A stretch of 64,000 bases of DNA from Acinetobacter baumannii (GCF_016508585.1 NZ_JADVOP010000011.1:1-64000), one strand, 5' to 3'. Shown: positions 1-8,938, counted from the stretch's first letter. Program-made: numbers and translations. Notes: generated by a model from the letters alone, not told the origin.

Positions 1-293
1 ATTTTAAGATGTATTCTTTAATAAAATAATCATTAATTAAAAGTGACTCAAAATTTCACTCAATTTATTGCTATTCCAAATAAGACGATTGAATTTGACG
101 AAGTGGATATTTTTTTTACGAATCATTTAACGGCTTTGAAATTTTGAAGATTTTTCCAGTGATTCTCTTGTTGAATGTTTTTGTGATAAAGATAAATTTA
201 TCTCAATGGTTTTAAAATTAAGATAAATAACTTGCTCACAGCACTGTCGTTGCGTAAGGTAAATCATCAAAAAAATAATCTAAGGTATTGGGG
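1..293. other. Left-edge region without an intact gene
   Basis: No intact gene is visible here. The only protein-like signal is a frameshifted remnant at 37-226, listed separately. The last bases carry the AAGG ribosome binding site (282-285) of the next gene. Confidence 0.5.
37..226 (+). pseudogene. Possible frameshifted gene remnant
   Basis: Frame 37-147 reads as plausible protein (it includes FIAIPNKTIEFDEVDIFF) and stops at 145-147. The next frame picks up at 146 and reads EDFSSDSLVECFCDKDKF to a stop at 224-226. Joined by a one-base shift they look like the C-terminal part of one decayed protein of about 60 residues. There is no start codon with a ribosome binding site and I do not recognise the family. 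It may be chance. Confidence 0.25.
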
Positions 294-938
294 ATGTTGG
301 TTTTAGAAGAAGTTTATAAAAGTAAAAAAGCAGAAAATTCTGAGCAATTCAATTTACGTATACATCGCGGCTTAAGCTGGCTCAAAAAAGCGGTAATTCT
401 GCAAAGTGATCTTGATTTGAAATTCCTCAGTTTATGGATCGCCTTAAGTGCAATCAATCCGCAACCGGTTAAAACCCATAACGGCGAGCAAGATTTTAGC
501 CAGTTTTTCGGTTCCCTAGTGCGATTAGATCGAGAACAAAAAATTCAGCATATTGTTTGGGACAGATATCATGATGCGATTACTCGGCTGATTGAAAGTC
601 CCTATACATTTCAAAATTTTTGGGATGATCAAAATCAAAAAATAAATCAGAAAGTATGGAAACAGGCATTTCTTGCAGAAAAAAAGCATGTGTCTGAAGC
701 ACGACAAGCACAGGATTCAATCTGCTTATTGGGGATTGTTTTTCAACGTTTATTGACTTTACAACATCAAATTATACTGGGTGGAGCAACCTGTAACAGC
801 TCAATGAATCGTAAATTGCTGCAAGATGGTTGTAATATCCTGATTGCAGTCATCCCTGCATGTATGCATATTATTTTGGAAAATCCTCAAAATTTTGATT
901 TTGATACGCCGTTTTATCCATTATTACAAGTATCATGA
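294..938 (+). CDS. Hypothetical protein, Apea-like HEPN resemblance
   Basis: A 214-residue soluble protein without signal peptide or membrane segment. The open frame can begin at TTG 288, but ATG 294 is preferred because AAGG lies 8 bases upstream. The segment FLSLWIALSAINP near residues 45-57 resembles the 'FLWIAFNALY' signature of Apea-like HEPN domains, and the rest looks mostly helical. HEPN proteins are often RNases or parts of defence and toxin systems, but I see no clear RxxxxH catalytic motif, so no function is assigned. It stands alone, with a hairpin just after its stop. Confidence 0.7.
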   Translation: MLVLEEVYKSKKAENSEQFNLRIHRGLSWLKKAVILQSDLDLKFLSLWIALSAINPQPVKTHNGEQDFSQFFGSLVRLDREQKIQHIVWDRYHDAITRLIESPYTFQNFWDDQNQKINQKVWKQAFLAEKKHVSEARQAQDSICLLGIVFQRLLTLQHQIILGGATCNSSMNRKLLQDGCNILIAVIPACMHIILENPQNFDFDTPFYPLLQVS

Positions 939-948
939 ATTAAAAGTG

Positions 949-977
949 AACAAGCCTCCATCAGGTGAGGGCTTGTT
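949..977 (+). terminator. Putative terminator hairpin after the HEPN-like gene
   Basis: An inverted repeat, ACAAGCCTC against GAGGGCTTGT with one bulged base, follows the stop codon by about 10 bases. The T-tract after it is poor, so termination is only likely. Confidence 0.45.
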
Positions 978-1327
978 GTGTAGACTGTTTTAAGCAGATT
1001 TTATTTTATTGATATAGAGGCGATCTAAAAGAGAAAACAGTGCTGCTCCAAATACCAAGCTGAGTCCAACCAAACAGGTCATGGTCCAGCCTCCGTGACG
1101 CCAAGCATATTTTATACACTAAAGAGACATGCTGTACATGACAGCATATTTGCTACAACAAACCAATTCAGTCTTGTTTGAATAGATTGAAGTTTATTTC
1201 AATCAAATCAGAAAGCATTCTGCAAACGGTTGCTTAAGCTCAGAAGTATTTGAGCAAAAATATTTTAAGAGTTTAAAGGGAAATCCTGTCTACAATACTG
1301 GTTGGTATTAGTTTTAATTTATGAGAC
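978..1327. other. Intergenic region with MFS tail fragment
   Basis: Apart from the MFS-gene fragment at 990-1109, nothing recognisable is present. 1110-1327 is AT-rich with no credible open frame and probably includes the 3' flank of the LprI-like gene transcribed toward it. Confidence 0.5.
990..1109 (-). pseudogene. Truncated duplicate of the MFS transporter 3' end
   Basis: Bases 1011-1109 match 2751-2849, the 3' end of the intact MFS gene, with 7 differences over 99 positions by eye. The reading frame is kept: the fragment encodes about 39 residues (it contains GGWTMTCLVGLSLVF) and ends in its own stop at 990-992 with a different last few residues. Everything upstream of the homologous tyrosine codon is missing. 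It lies in the same orientation as the intact copy, 1.7 kb away. Confidence 0.85.
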
Positions 1328-1747
1328 TCAATAGTGGCTGAGTTTATCCGCAAGATTAGCTATACGGTTCAGACGGCAAGACTGTGCATCTAACATTTGT
1401 CCCTGTCCTTCGGTTTTAGGCTCCCAATTACAATACTTACTGGTGTTTTCCCACCATGCTGCGATCTCATCCATCTGCTGGTCTTTTTTTACACTGTCTG
1501 GACGACTGATAATTTTGGCAACGGCCTGTTCAACGCGGTTCTTATGTTGAGCATATTCTTGGTCCATACAGCTTTGCATCTCAAATGTTACAGCACCACT
1601 TTGCTTGATGCATTGACCATAACTGCTGCTTAATTTGGCATGAATATAAGAATCATCTGGAAGAGGGTGAGCTATTTCATCATCGGCAAAAGCTGCAAAA
1701 GGAAGAAAAGAGATAAACAATAATGTAGTACCTTTAAATTTTTTCAT
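1328..1747 (-). CDS. Secreted LprI-like protein (DUF1311-type), paralogue 1
   Basis: 139 residues with a clear signal peptide ending near AFA/DDE (residue 21). The mature protein is small and cysteine-containing (GQCIKQSG, MQSCMDQEY, SKYCNWEP, AQSCRLNR), with the spaced Cys and basic C-terminal pattern of the lysozyme-inhibitor LprI N-terminal (DUF1311) group. Family members are periplasmic or lipid-anchored, and some inhibit lysozyme; whether this one does is unknown. It is followed on the same strand by no close partner, but a second family member lies 68 bp upstream. ATG start with an AAGG-like site. Confidence 0.7.
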   Translation of the reverse strand: MKKFKGTTLLFISFLPFAAFADDEIAHPLPDDSYIHAKLSSSYGQCIKQSGAVTFEMQSCMDQEYAQHKNRVEQAVAKIISRPDSVKKDQQMDEIAAWWENTSKYCNWEPKTEGQGQMLDAQSCRLNRIANLADKLSHY

Positions 1748-1815
1748 ATGTTTAACCTTTAGTTTTATCTTGATCTTGATGTTCGTTCTTGAGTATTTCT
1801 ATGCTTTGATTTGCA

Positions 1816-2235
1816 TTATTGCAATAAAATCAGATAGCGTTGCAATTGTGCAGTACGGGCTGCTGTACGTTGTATATCATTAAGTAAAATTTGCAAGTTG
1901 TCTGGCTGTGATTGACCATACAAGGTTGTTTCCAGTCCAGCATCACTTTGACGTGATTGTAGCCAAATACGCTGTGATGCAACCAGTTTCGTTTTCTGGG
2001 TAGCATTCAAATGCGATTGTAATTTTTTATAGATATTATTCAATTGCTTATCTTGACGTTCCTCCTCATCTTTTAGACAAGCTGCCTGTTCAATAATGCC
2101 TTGGGCACTGTTGTCACAGTTTATAAAAGCTTGGCTTAATAATAAGTTTTCATTTCCTATTGGTGCAGCGAAGACCAAGCTTGAAAAAGTACATAAAAAA
2201 CTGATCGGTAAGTATGCTAATCGTATTTTGTTCAT
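1816..2235 (-). CDS. Secreted LprI-like protein (DUF1311-type), paralogue 2
   Basis: 139 residues with a signal peptide ending near VFAAP (residues 23-24). The mature part matches the DUF1311/LprI pattern well: FINCDNSAQGIIEQAACL, then EEERQDKQLNNIYKKLQ and SQRIWLQSRQSDAG, equivalent to the family's 'C...A..e..cl...e....D..LN..Y..l......L..aQ..Wi..R'. It lies 68 bp upstream of paralogue 1 on the same strand, so the two are probably co-transcribed. Likely periplasmic. Function is inferred from the family only. Confidence 0.75.
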   Translation of the reverse strand: MNKIRLAYLPISFLCTFSSLVFAAPIGNENLLLSQAFINCDNSAQGIIEQAACLKDEEERQDKQLNNIYKKLQSHLNATQKTKLVASQRIWLQSRQSDAGLETTLYGQSQPDNLQILLNDIQRTAARTAQLQRYLILLQ

Positions 2236-2729
2236 AAAGGATAAACTCTTGGTTGATCAATGAGGATGAATATTGGTTATTGTGCGAGTTGAAAAAACTT
2301 GGTTGAATGTCATCAATCACGCTTTAACAAAAACAGGACAGGGTTATCATTTTGAACAAAGTGTACCAACTTTAAATTTGAATAATCATGGATATGTGGA
2401 TGTTTTTCTCAAAAATATTGATCGTCCTGTACAAATTTCTTTAAAGGTCTGAGATTTATCTTCCGTATAATTACTGTTCCTCAACTGTTTATTCATATAG
2501 CTTCAAGATAGTAACCTGCATATCCATTTAAATTGTGTACATCGCATTTTTTTGGAATTTTATCGCAGACTATTAATGTGAATATATTATGATCGATTTT
2601 TTCACACAATAGTTATAGTGAATATTATTCAAATAGAATGATTTCAGTGTGCGTATTTTCATTAAAATAATAAGTCTCTTAAAAAATCAAAATCCCTCAA
2701 ATTTTGAAGGATTTTGATTTTAGAATACT
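2236..2729. other. Intergenic region with one gene fragment
   Basis: Contains the short coding-like fragment at 2282-2452. The rest (2453-2729) is very AT-rich with no credible frame. Confidence 0.5.
2282..2452 (+). pseudogene. C-terminal gene remnant, unknown family
   Basis: A 56-codon frame from GTG that reads as ordinary protein (VRVEKTWLNVINHALTKTG near its start, IDRPVQISLKV at its end) and stops at 2450-2452. There is no ribosome binding site, and the frame closes just upstream, which suggests the tail of a deleted gene rather than a small gene. Family not recognised. Confidence 0.3.
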
Positions 2730-3920
2730 TTAAATGGTCTGTGCTCTATTGAGATATAGGCGATCTAAAAGAGAAAACAGGGCAGCTCCAAATACCAAGC
2801 TGAGTCCAACCACACAGGTCATGGTCCAACCTCCGTGATGCCAAGCATAAACGCCCAATGCCGAACCACAGGCACCTCCAGTGAAGTAGGCGGTCATGTA
2901 GATAGAATTAATGCGGGATTTTGCATCTGGGCGTAGGCGGAAAATGATGTTTTGATTGCTGGTATGTACCACAGCCAATCCAAAGCTAATCAAACCATAA
3001 CCGAGAATATATGCGGTTAAGTAGGTCCCCCCTAGATAGAGTAGCCCCCAACTTAAAATCATGACAACAATTCCAATCCAAGTCAGAACTGCGGTGTGTC
3101 CCCGGTCAGCGATTTTTCCAATTTTTGCAGTCGCTAGTGCACCGAAGACACCAATCAATGTGGCTACACCAACCAATACATCTGGCAGGTTAAAGGGTTT
3201 TGAGGTCAGCAAAACAGCAATAGTAGAAAACAAAATACTCATGGCTGCGAAAACAAAACCACCAATAATGGCGCGGTAAACTAAACGTCGCTCTTGTTTA
3301 AGCAGCAATGCCATCGAATGAAAAATTCGGGCATAACTCATTTTTAAAATAGGCACATGCGGTAGGCGGGTTTTCAGTAAATAAGCCAGAATCAGCATCA
3401 GTACGGCACTGACAAAATAAATCAGTTTCCAGTTAAATAAATTTGATAACAAGCCTGCTAGACTGGTTGATAGTAATAATCCAACCAAGAGCCCGCTCAT
3501 CAGGAAACCAACGACTTCGCCTGTTTTCTCAGGTTTTACGGCCATGGTTGCAAGAGGAATGAGGACTTGTGCAGCAACAGAAAATAGGCCTGTAATGATG
3601 GTTCCTGCCCAAAGCATGGGAAGATTAATGGCAAAAGCACACATCAATAAACCAAGGGCAGCACAAAACATCAGCCAAGGAATGAATTTGATTTTATTGA
3701 CGATATCACCCATAGGCACAATAAATAACAGCCCAAGTGCATAAGATACTTGTGCAAAAGTCACAGTAAGCGCAACTTGTGACTCAGGCATATTAAAATA
3801 TTGTTGAATGGAGTGAATTAAAGGTTGGCTATAGTAGTTTGCTCCTGCACATAAACCACAGGCAATCGCCATCAGCCAAAGTAATGCTTTATTCTGGCTA
3901 ATATCGAGTTGAGCATTCAT
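2730..3920 (-). CDS. MFS transporter (YnfM/AraJ-like efflux permease)
   Basis: 396 residues with about 12 hydrophobic segments, the normal length of a major facilitator permease. N-terminal features GLCAGANYYSQPLI (about 22-35) and FAQVSYALGLLFIVPMGD (about 55-72) fit the COG2814 drug/sugar-efflux group, which exports small molecules by proton antiport. Substrate cannot be read from sequence. Its ATG lies 22 bp after the stop of the RidA gene on the same strand, suggesting one transcript. A truncated copy of its 3' end lies at 990-1109. Confidence 0.85.
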   Translation of the reverse strand: MNAQLDISQNKALLWLMAIACGLCAGANYYSQPLIHSIQQYFNMPESQVALTVTFAQVSYALGLLFIVPMGDIVNKIKFIPWLMFCAALGLLMCAFAINLPMLWAGTIITGLFSVAAQVLIPLATMAVKPEKTGEVVGFLMSGLLVGLLLSTSLAGLLSNLFNWKLIYFVSAVLMLILAYLLKTRLPHVPILKMSYARIFHSMALLLKQERRLVYRAIIGGFVFAAMSILFSTIAVLLTSKPFNLPDVLVGVATLIGVFGALATAKIGKIADRGHTAVLTWIGIVVMILSWGLLYLGGTYLTAYILGYGLISFGLAVVHTSNQNIIFRLRPDAKSRINSIYMTAYFTGGACGSALGVYAWHHGGWTMTCVVGLSLVFGAALFSLLDRLYLNRAQTI

Positions 3921-3942
3921 AAAAATTTCCTAGTTCTTGAAG

Positions 3943-4374
3943 TTACATACAATAAGCGGTTGCTTCAATTTCAATGAGCATCCCTTGTAAGGCAAGACAC
4001 GGGACAGGAATTAATGTGCAGGCTGGAAAATTTTGATTTTTCCAAAGCTGTTGCATTTCCTGAATTAAAAACTGATGTTTTTTAGGGCTATGATCGACCA
4101 CGAGTATTCTTAAAACAGCAATATCCATTAATGATGCATCTACTGCATGTAAAGCATGTTGCAGATTGATAAAAGCTTGATGAACTTGTTGAGCAAAATC
4201 TTTGGATAATTGTCCTTGTTGGTTTTCACCACCTTGTCCAGATATGTGCAAAATACGCAAGTAATGACGTACTTCAGCCACATGACTATACGCAAATGCT
4301 GTGGGATTATAAAGCGTATTCGGGTTGGTCATTTGAAATGATTTGATTTGTGGAAGATCTGATTTGGAATTCAT
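3943..4374 (-). CDS. RidA/YjgF family protein
   Basis: 143 residues matching the RidA (YjgF/YER057c/UK114) fold: NPTAFAYSHVAE, LHISGQGGENQQGQL, QVHQAFINLQHALHAVDAS and the C-terminal VPCLALQGMLIEIEATA. Canonical RidA hydrolyses reactive enamine/imine products of PLP enzymes using a conserved Arg; here the usual 'R.avgv..L' stretch reads CTLIPVPCLALQGMLIEIEA without that Arg, so this is probably a divergent family member of different activity. A later start (ATG at residue 15, MTNPNTLYNP) is possible; neither has a strong ribosome binding site. Likely co-transcribed with the MFS gene 22 bp downstream. Confidence 0.8.
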   Translation of the reverse strand: MNSKSDLPQIKSFQMTNPNTLYNPTAFAYSHVAEVRHYLRILHISGQGGENQQGQLSKDFAQQVHQAFINLQHALHAVDASLMDIAVLRILVVDHSPKKHQFLIQEMQQLWKNQNFPACTLIPVPCLALQGMLIEIEATAYCM

Positions 4375-4722
4375 ACTGGCTACATTCTATCAAAGGGAAA
4401 CTTTTGCTAGTATCAAAGCTCAAGTTAACTGTAGGTCAAGTAAAAAGACTAAGAAAAAACCGAAGTAAATGATCGTATTTATCAATGAACAATCAATAGC
4501 TTGTTAGACCACGAAAATCGTCATAAACAGAAAAGGGAGATAATTGCAGTATTGTTCAGCATATAACAAGTCTATAGGTTGCTTATCTTTGCTTTGATGA
4601 TCTTATGAAACTCCAGTAAGTCAGTACTGACTAGAATTTCGTAGGGACATATCTTGAGCAAGCGATTGGCTATTTTTATATTCAATCTATTGAAATAGTC
4701 CTGAACTTAAATAAGCTATTGG
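4375..4722. other. 348-bp gap with a possible remnant
   Basis: No intact gene. A minus-strand coding-like fragment lies at 4572-4706; the remainder shows nothing I can name. Confidence 0.4.
4572..4706 (-). pseudogene. Possible C-terminal gene remnant
   Basis: A 44-codon minus-strand frame bounded by stops reads as plausible protein (it includes IANRLLKICPYEILVSTDLL). It has no start codon or ribosome binding site. Family not recognised; chance is possible. Confidence 0.2.
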
Positions 4723-5595
4723 TTAAATAATGAGTTGTGAATCTACAATTTTTGCTGTTTTACCGATCCAAAAAGGACGGTTGACTGCACCATGACCAAA
4801 CCAATTGCATTGGTAGAGTGGGATCTGGAGCGGTTCTAAGTGTTCTGCCAAAATTTCTGTAATGCTCTGAGGGACGTTTTTCTGTGGACACTGATAAAAA
4901 TCACCTAACATCACAGCTTTGAGCTGAGATGTATCAATACTTTGTAAAAGTTGAGTGAAAGCGCGTTCAATGCGGTAATATGGCTCCCCAACATCTTCGA
5001 TCAGCAAGGTACTGGGTTGATCAAGTGTCAAACGATCAGGTGTTCCTTGTAAACTACAGAGTACCGTTAAATTACCTCCTAATACTTGCAGGTTCTCAAG
5101 CACTTGATTTTGAGTAAAACTATTTATAGCAGATAGCGCGTAGAGATTTTGTTTATTTGAATCTGCTGTTAATAGGCTGATGGTTTTTAATGCATCATAA
5201 GATATGGATGAGCTATCGAGGTTTTTAACCGCAATTTCTTGAAATACAGGTGCATGTAAAGCTTGACCACCATGCATGGCAACATAATTCAACAATACCG
5301 TCGTATCTGAATATCCAATAATCGGCTTATTTAAAATCCATTCACCTAAAAAGGGCAATAACATCGCGGCGCCTGTGCCACCACGACCACACCAAATGGC
5401 ATCAACAGTGGGATCTAAACTCGCTTGTTTTAAATCTTCCACACGCTGCTCAATGGTACCAGCCAAATAACGGTATTGTGCAAAAACATGCGGTCCTAAA
5501 CTGACTTGATGACCTAAGCGTTGTAAATGGGTTTGAGCCAATAGGATATTTTCAATATCTACGCACGCACTTGGCGATACAATTTTAAAATGCAT
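4723..5595 (-). CDS. ldcA: LD-carboxypeptidase (peptidase S66)
   Basis: Cleaves the L,D-bond to the terminal D-Ala of murein tetrapeptides in the cytoplasm, a step in peptidoglycan recycling. The S66 catalytic triad can be read: Ser96 in GYSDTT, Glu200 in LLIEDVGE and His268 in FGHGAVNRP; the GRGGTGAA loop precedes the serine. The longest frame starts at TTG 5616, but ATG 5595 has GGAAG a few bases upstream, giving 290 residues, close to the family norm. It lies 24 bp downstream of the EamA permease gene on the same strand and is probably co-transcribed. Confidence 0.88.
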   Translation of the reverse strand: MHFKIVSPSACVDIENILLAQTHLQRLGHQVSLGPHVFAQYRYLAGTIEQRVEDLKQASLDPTVDAIWCGRGGTGAAMLLPFLGEWILNKPIIGYSDTTVLLNYVAMHGGQALHAPVFQEIAVKNLDSSSISYDALKTISLLTADSNKQNLYALSAINSFTQNQVLENLQVLGGNLTVLCSLQGTPDRLTLDQPSTLLIEDVGEPYYRIERAFTQLLQSIDTSQLKAVMLGDFYQCPQKNVPQSITEILAEHLEPLQIPLYQCNWFGHGAVNRPFWIGKTAKIVDSQLII

Positions 5596-5619
5596 ATTTC
5601 TTCCAAACTTTTGCAAAAC

Positions 5620-6582
5620 TTAATGTGTCAGTTTCTTTTTAGACAAGGTGATCATCATGACACCGATGATATTCAACAAGCAACCAAACCATTGTATCGC
5701 ATTCATATGTTCACCCAGCAAAGCAACTGCCAAAATAATGGTGAGAATGGGACCAATTGAACCAATCATCGCGGCTTGAGCTGCGCCTAAGCGAGAAATA
5801 CTTTGAGCCACTAAAATTGTAGGTAATACAGTAACCAATACACCCAGTGCAATACCATACCAAATCACGGATATAGGCAATTGCTTAAGCAGTTGTATGG
5901 GCTGGGGGGTCGCAACAGCAAAATGAGTTAAAGTACCAAAACAGGCGATGCTCAAAGCCAAACCTGTGTAATTCCATGAGCCGAATTTTTGGATCAAGCG
6001 TGGTGTCATCAATAAATAGGTGGCAAAGGATACAGCACTGGCAAAGACTAAACTCACGCCTAACCAGAAATCACCTTCATGTGGAACCGTGCTCTGTTCC
6101 TGTAACATCACAATGACTGTTCCACCATAACTTAGAGCAATTGCGATGATGGTTCTAAAATTTAACTTCTGTTTATAAATAAAACTTGTGGCAATTACAG
6201 TGAGTGTTGGATAGAGGAATAAAATAATTCGTTCAAGTGAGGCGCTGATATACATTAAGCCTGCGAAATCTAACCAGCTGGAAAAATAATATCCCATCAG
6301 ACCGGCAGCCATTAACAATAGCCAGTCTTTGTTGGTGATGTTTCTGTTATGGTGGCGATTGAACCAACATAATAGAAGAAAGAAGGGCAATGCACTAGCC
6401 ATTCGTAGAGCCATAAGGACTGTGCTATCTACTAATGGAGATAAGGCATAGGCTTGTTTAATAAAAATAGCTTTAGTACTAAACAAGAACGCTGCACCCA
6501 GAGCAAATATTGAACCAAGCTGTGTGCTGGAGATAGAAAGTTTCATGAATTTGACTGCATTAACGATGTCGTCATTCGACAT
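5620..6582 (-). CDS. EamA/DMT-family permease
   Basis: 320 residues with ten hydrophobic segments in two EamA halves (roughly residues 20-155 and 175-312), each ending in the usual small-residue-rich pattern (ASLERIILFLYPTLTV in the first, LGAAQAAMIGSIGPILTIILA in the second). These inner-membrane carriers move metabolites or amino acids; substrate unknown. An internal ATG (residue 13, MKLSISSTQLG) could be the true start. First gene of a likely two-gene unit with ldcA, which raises the possibility of a peptidoglycan-derived substrate, purely by context. Confidence 0.82.
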   Translation of the reverse strand: MSNDDIVNAVKFMKLSISSTQLGSIFALGAAFLFSTKAIFIKQAYALSPLVDSTVLMALRMASALPFFLLLCWFNRHHNRNITNKDWLLLMAAGLMGYYFSSWLDFAGLMYISASLERIILFLYPTLTVIATSFIYKQKLNFRTIIAIALSYGGTVIVMLQEQSTVPHEGDFWLGVSLVFASAVSFATYLLMTPRLIQKFGSWNYTGLALSIACFGTLTHFAVATPQPIQLLKQLPISVIWYGIALGVLVTVLPTILVAQSISRLGAAQAAMIGSIGPILTIILAVALLGEHMNAIQWFGCLLNIIGVMMITLSKKKLTH

Positions 6583-7475
6583 GTATGTTTGAACAAGCAG
6601 TATAAATGCTGTTTTTCATCAGGTGAAATGCAAAAAAGCAATCAATCAGCATAATAAAAGGAATATACGGCAGGGAGATAATGCGCTGTGCAATTTTTTA
6701 CTGGGCGATCGGCATGGATTAAATAGAAAAATTGATCAAAATCAACGCAGAGTAATTAGTTTTAATGCACTTGAGGAGGGGATATTGTTTTTTGCACAAA
6801 AGTGGTGCAATTTATATACAGTTCATTTGAATGCTATTCAGTACTATTAATTGACAAAATGGCAAATCGAAAAACAGTAAAAATTTTTGTAAGTGGTTTT
6901 GGTTGAGAGTTAGGTTAATGAGATCATTTATTCCAAGTACTTTTTTTTATTAATGAAATTAAAAAATGGAATGAAAATAGACTTACATTATTGACTAAAA
7001 AAATGTCATAAAAAGCCAATTCAAGCTGGATTGAAACAGTTATAAATTGTCAGAAATGCCAATACTGGGAATGAAATCTAGCTTAAATCTATTGTTTTAT
7101 AGTGTATTTGAGCGGCAAATTAAATGCTGGAAATAGGGAAAAAAATGCCATAAATGCCAATCCATTACAGTGGGTTTCGCTGAAAAAAAGCAAGGAAGTG
7201 GTGGAAAAAACATCAATTATACGAACAGGAGTCAATCGAGGACCAAAAATGCACGCTGAGTATTACAGGAAAAATACAATAAATTGAATAGTAGGTATAT
7301 CTTGTAATGATATTTATGAATCATCAGTTCAAAATATGGGTATTTATTAAATAAATATTGGGTGGTATTTTAAAAAAGTTCAATTAGAATCCAAAAATTC
7401 ATAACAAACGCATCTGGGGGAAGCATCGTTTATCGACGATGTTGACTTAAAGAAAAATTAGCTTGAGGAACGCTC
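6583..7475. other. About 0.9 kb AT-rich region without a convincing gene
   Basis: Two short plus-strand frames (6623-6850 and 7102-7287) lack ribosome binding sites, family resemblance and normal composition, so I do not call them. The last part is the leader of pntAA, with a hairpin at 7424-7441. The region could contain a small RNA, but I see no clear promoter-terminator pair. Confidence 0.5.
7424..7441 (+). promoter_or_regulatory. Hairpin in the pntAA leader
   Basis: CATCGT (7424-7429) pairs with ACGATG (7436-7441) around a six-base loop, about 25 bases upstream of the GAGG ribosome binding site of pntAA. No T-tract follows, so it is not a terminator. It may be an operator or RNA structure; function unknown. 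Confidence 0.35.
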
Positions 7476-8603
7476 ATGCAGATTGGAATCCCAAAAGAAA
7501 CTGTCGTCGGTGAAAACCGTGTAGCTGCAACGCCAGAGACAGTAAAAAAGTTGATTGGTGCTGGTCATAGCATTGTCATTGAACGTGGAGCCGGTAAAAA
7601 AGCTGCATATATTGACAGTGCTTATGAACAAGTGGGCGCCAAGATCACGGATGATGCCTATACGGGCAGTCAAATGATTCTGAAAGTTCGCTCACCGCAA
7701 GGAGACGAAATTCAAAAACTTGCTGCGGGTACAACCGTTGTCGCAATGTTTGACCCGTATCGCAATACTGAACTTGACCAATTTGCGTCACAACAAGTGT
7801 CTGCATTTGCGTTAGAGCTTTTGCCTCGTACACTTTCACGTGCGCAGAATATGGATGTATTGTCCTCTCAAGCCAACCTTGCAGGTTATAAGTCAGTGCT
7901 TCTTGCCGCTGCGGAATATCAACGAATGTTCCCTATGCTCATGACTGCTGCTGGTACAGTTAAACCAGCACGTGTCGTCATTATGGGGGTTGGGGTTGCA
8001 GGTCTTCAAGCAATTGCAACAGCAAAACGTTTGGGCGCTGTGGTTGAAGCCACAGATCTACGACCAACTGCGCGTGATCAAGTTGAATCGTTGGGCGGCA
8101 AGTGGCTGGATGTTCCGATGTCTGACGAAGAGAAGCAAAAGGCTGCCGATGCTGCTAAAAATGGTTATGGCTGGATGCCGGGTGAGCAATATATTCAAGA
8201 TCAAGCTGTCATCGTAGATAAAGCGGTATCAAATGCAGACATCGTGATTACAACTGCGTTGCTGCCAGGTCGTGATGCTCCACGTTTAATTAAGGCTGAA
8301 ACCGTTGCCAAAATGAAACCAGGTTCAATCATTCTGGACATGGCAGTGGAAACGGGTGGAAACGTTGAAGGCTCCAAAAATGGTGAAAATGTTGTCACGG
8401 ATAATGGTGTGACCATTTTGGGCATTCCAAATATTCCTTCTACAGTTTCAACAGAAGCTTCAGCTTTGTATGCACGTAACGTATTTAATTTTGTTGAAAC
8501 CCTGTTTGATAAAGAGAAAAATTTTGCGATCAATCAGGAAGACGAAATTCAAAAAGCACTTCTAGTAACTCATGGCGGTCAAGTACTGCTGAAGCGTGGT
8601 TAA
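7476..8603 (+). CDS. pntAA: NAD(P) transhydrogenase subunit alpha, part 1
   Basis: 375 residues forming soluble domain I, which binds NAD(H) in the proton-translocating transhydrogenase that couples the proton gradient to NADPH formation. The Rossmann signature [20 protein letters not shown] lies near residues 167-186, and the alanine-dehydrogenase-like N-terminus [17 protein letters not shown] is typical. The alpha subunit is split into two genes, as in Rhodospirillum rubrum and Acinetobacter. A GAGG site precedes the ATG; the stop overlaps the AAGGAG site of pntAB. Confidence 0.95.
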   Translation: MQIGIPKETVVGENRVAATPETVKKLIGAGHSIVIERGAGKKAAYIDSAYEQVGAKITDDAYTGSQMILKVRSPQGDEIQKLAAGTTVVAMFDPYRNTELDQFASQQVSAFALELLPRTLSRAQNMDVLSSQANLAGYKSVLLAAAEYQRMFPMLMTAAGTVKPARVVIMGVGVAGLQAIATAKRLGAVVEATDLRPTARDQVESLGGKWLDVPMSDEEKQKAADAAKNGYGWMPGEQYIQDQAVIVDKAVSNADIVITTALLPGRDAPRLIKAETVAKMKPGSIILDMAVETGGNVEGSKNGENVVTDNGVTILGIPNIPSTVSTEASALYARNVFNFVETLFDKEKNFAINQEDEIQKALLVTHGGQVLLKRG

Positions 8604-8614
8604 GGAGAGTCATC

Positions 8615-8935
8615 ATGGTTGAAACTATTACTATTTTCGTCTTGGCCATTTTTGTTGGTTACTATGTGGTTTGGGGGGTTACACCTGCATTACATACTCC
8701 GTTAATGGCGGTAACCAATGCATTGTCCTCGATTATTATTGTCGGTGCAATGCTGCAAACTGTGGGAATTCCGGGTGTTGTTGAAGCAAACGTACAATTT
8801 CAGTCTGTGAATGTTGTCAGTGTGCTTGGTGCAATTGCAGTGTTCTTGGCAAGTATTAATATTTTTGGCGGTTTCGCAGTGACTGCACGCATGCTTGAAA
8901 TGTTTAAGCCAAAGCAAAAGAAAAAAGAGGGCTAA
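8615..8935 (+). CDS. pntAB: NAD(P) transhydrogenase subunit alpha, part 2
   Basis: 106 residues with three to four hydrophobic helices, the membrane part of the split alpha subunit that forms the proton channel with PntB. Recognisable segments are [11 protein letters not shown] and [14 protein letters not shown], a family hallmark near the C-terminus. It lies 11 bp after pntAA, with AAGGAG as ribosome binding site, and 3 bp before pntB, so the three are one operon. Confidence 0.94.
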   Translation: MVETITIFVLAIFVGYYVVWGVTPALHTPLMAVTNALSSIIIVGAMLQTVGIPGVVEANVQFQSVNVVSVLGAIAVFLASINIFGGFAVTARMLEMFKPKQKKKEG

Positions 8936-8938
8936 TCT

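Noticed and set aside
3943..4374. RidA protein as a canonical imine deaminase
   Set aside because: The conserved catalytic Arg of RidA is not seen at the expected place, so only the family, not the activity, is claimed.
6623..6850. 75-codon plus-strand frame upstream of pntAA
   Set aside because: No convincing ribosome binding site, no family resemblance, and composition typical of translated AT-rich non-coding DNA.
7102..7287. 61-codon plus-strand frame in the pntAA upstream region
   Set aside because: Lys/Asn-rich random-looking translation without start signals.
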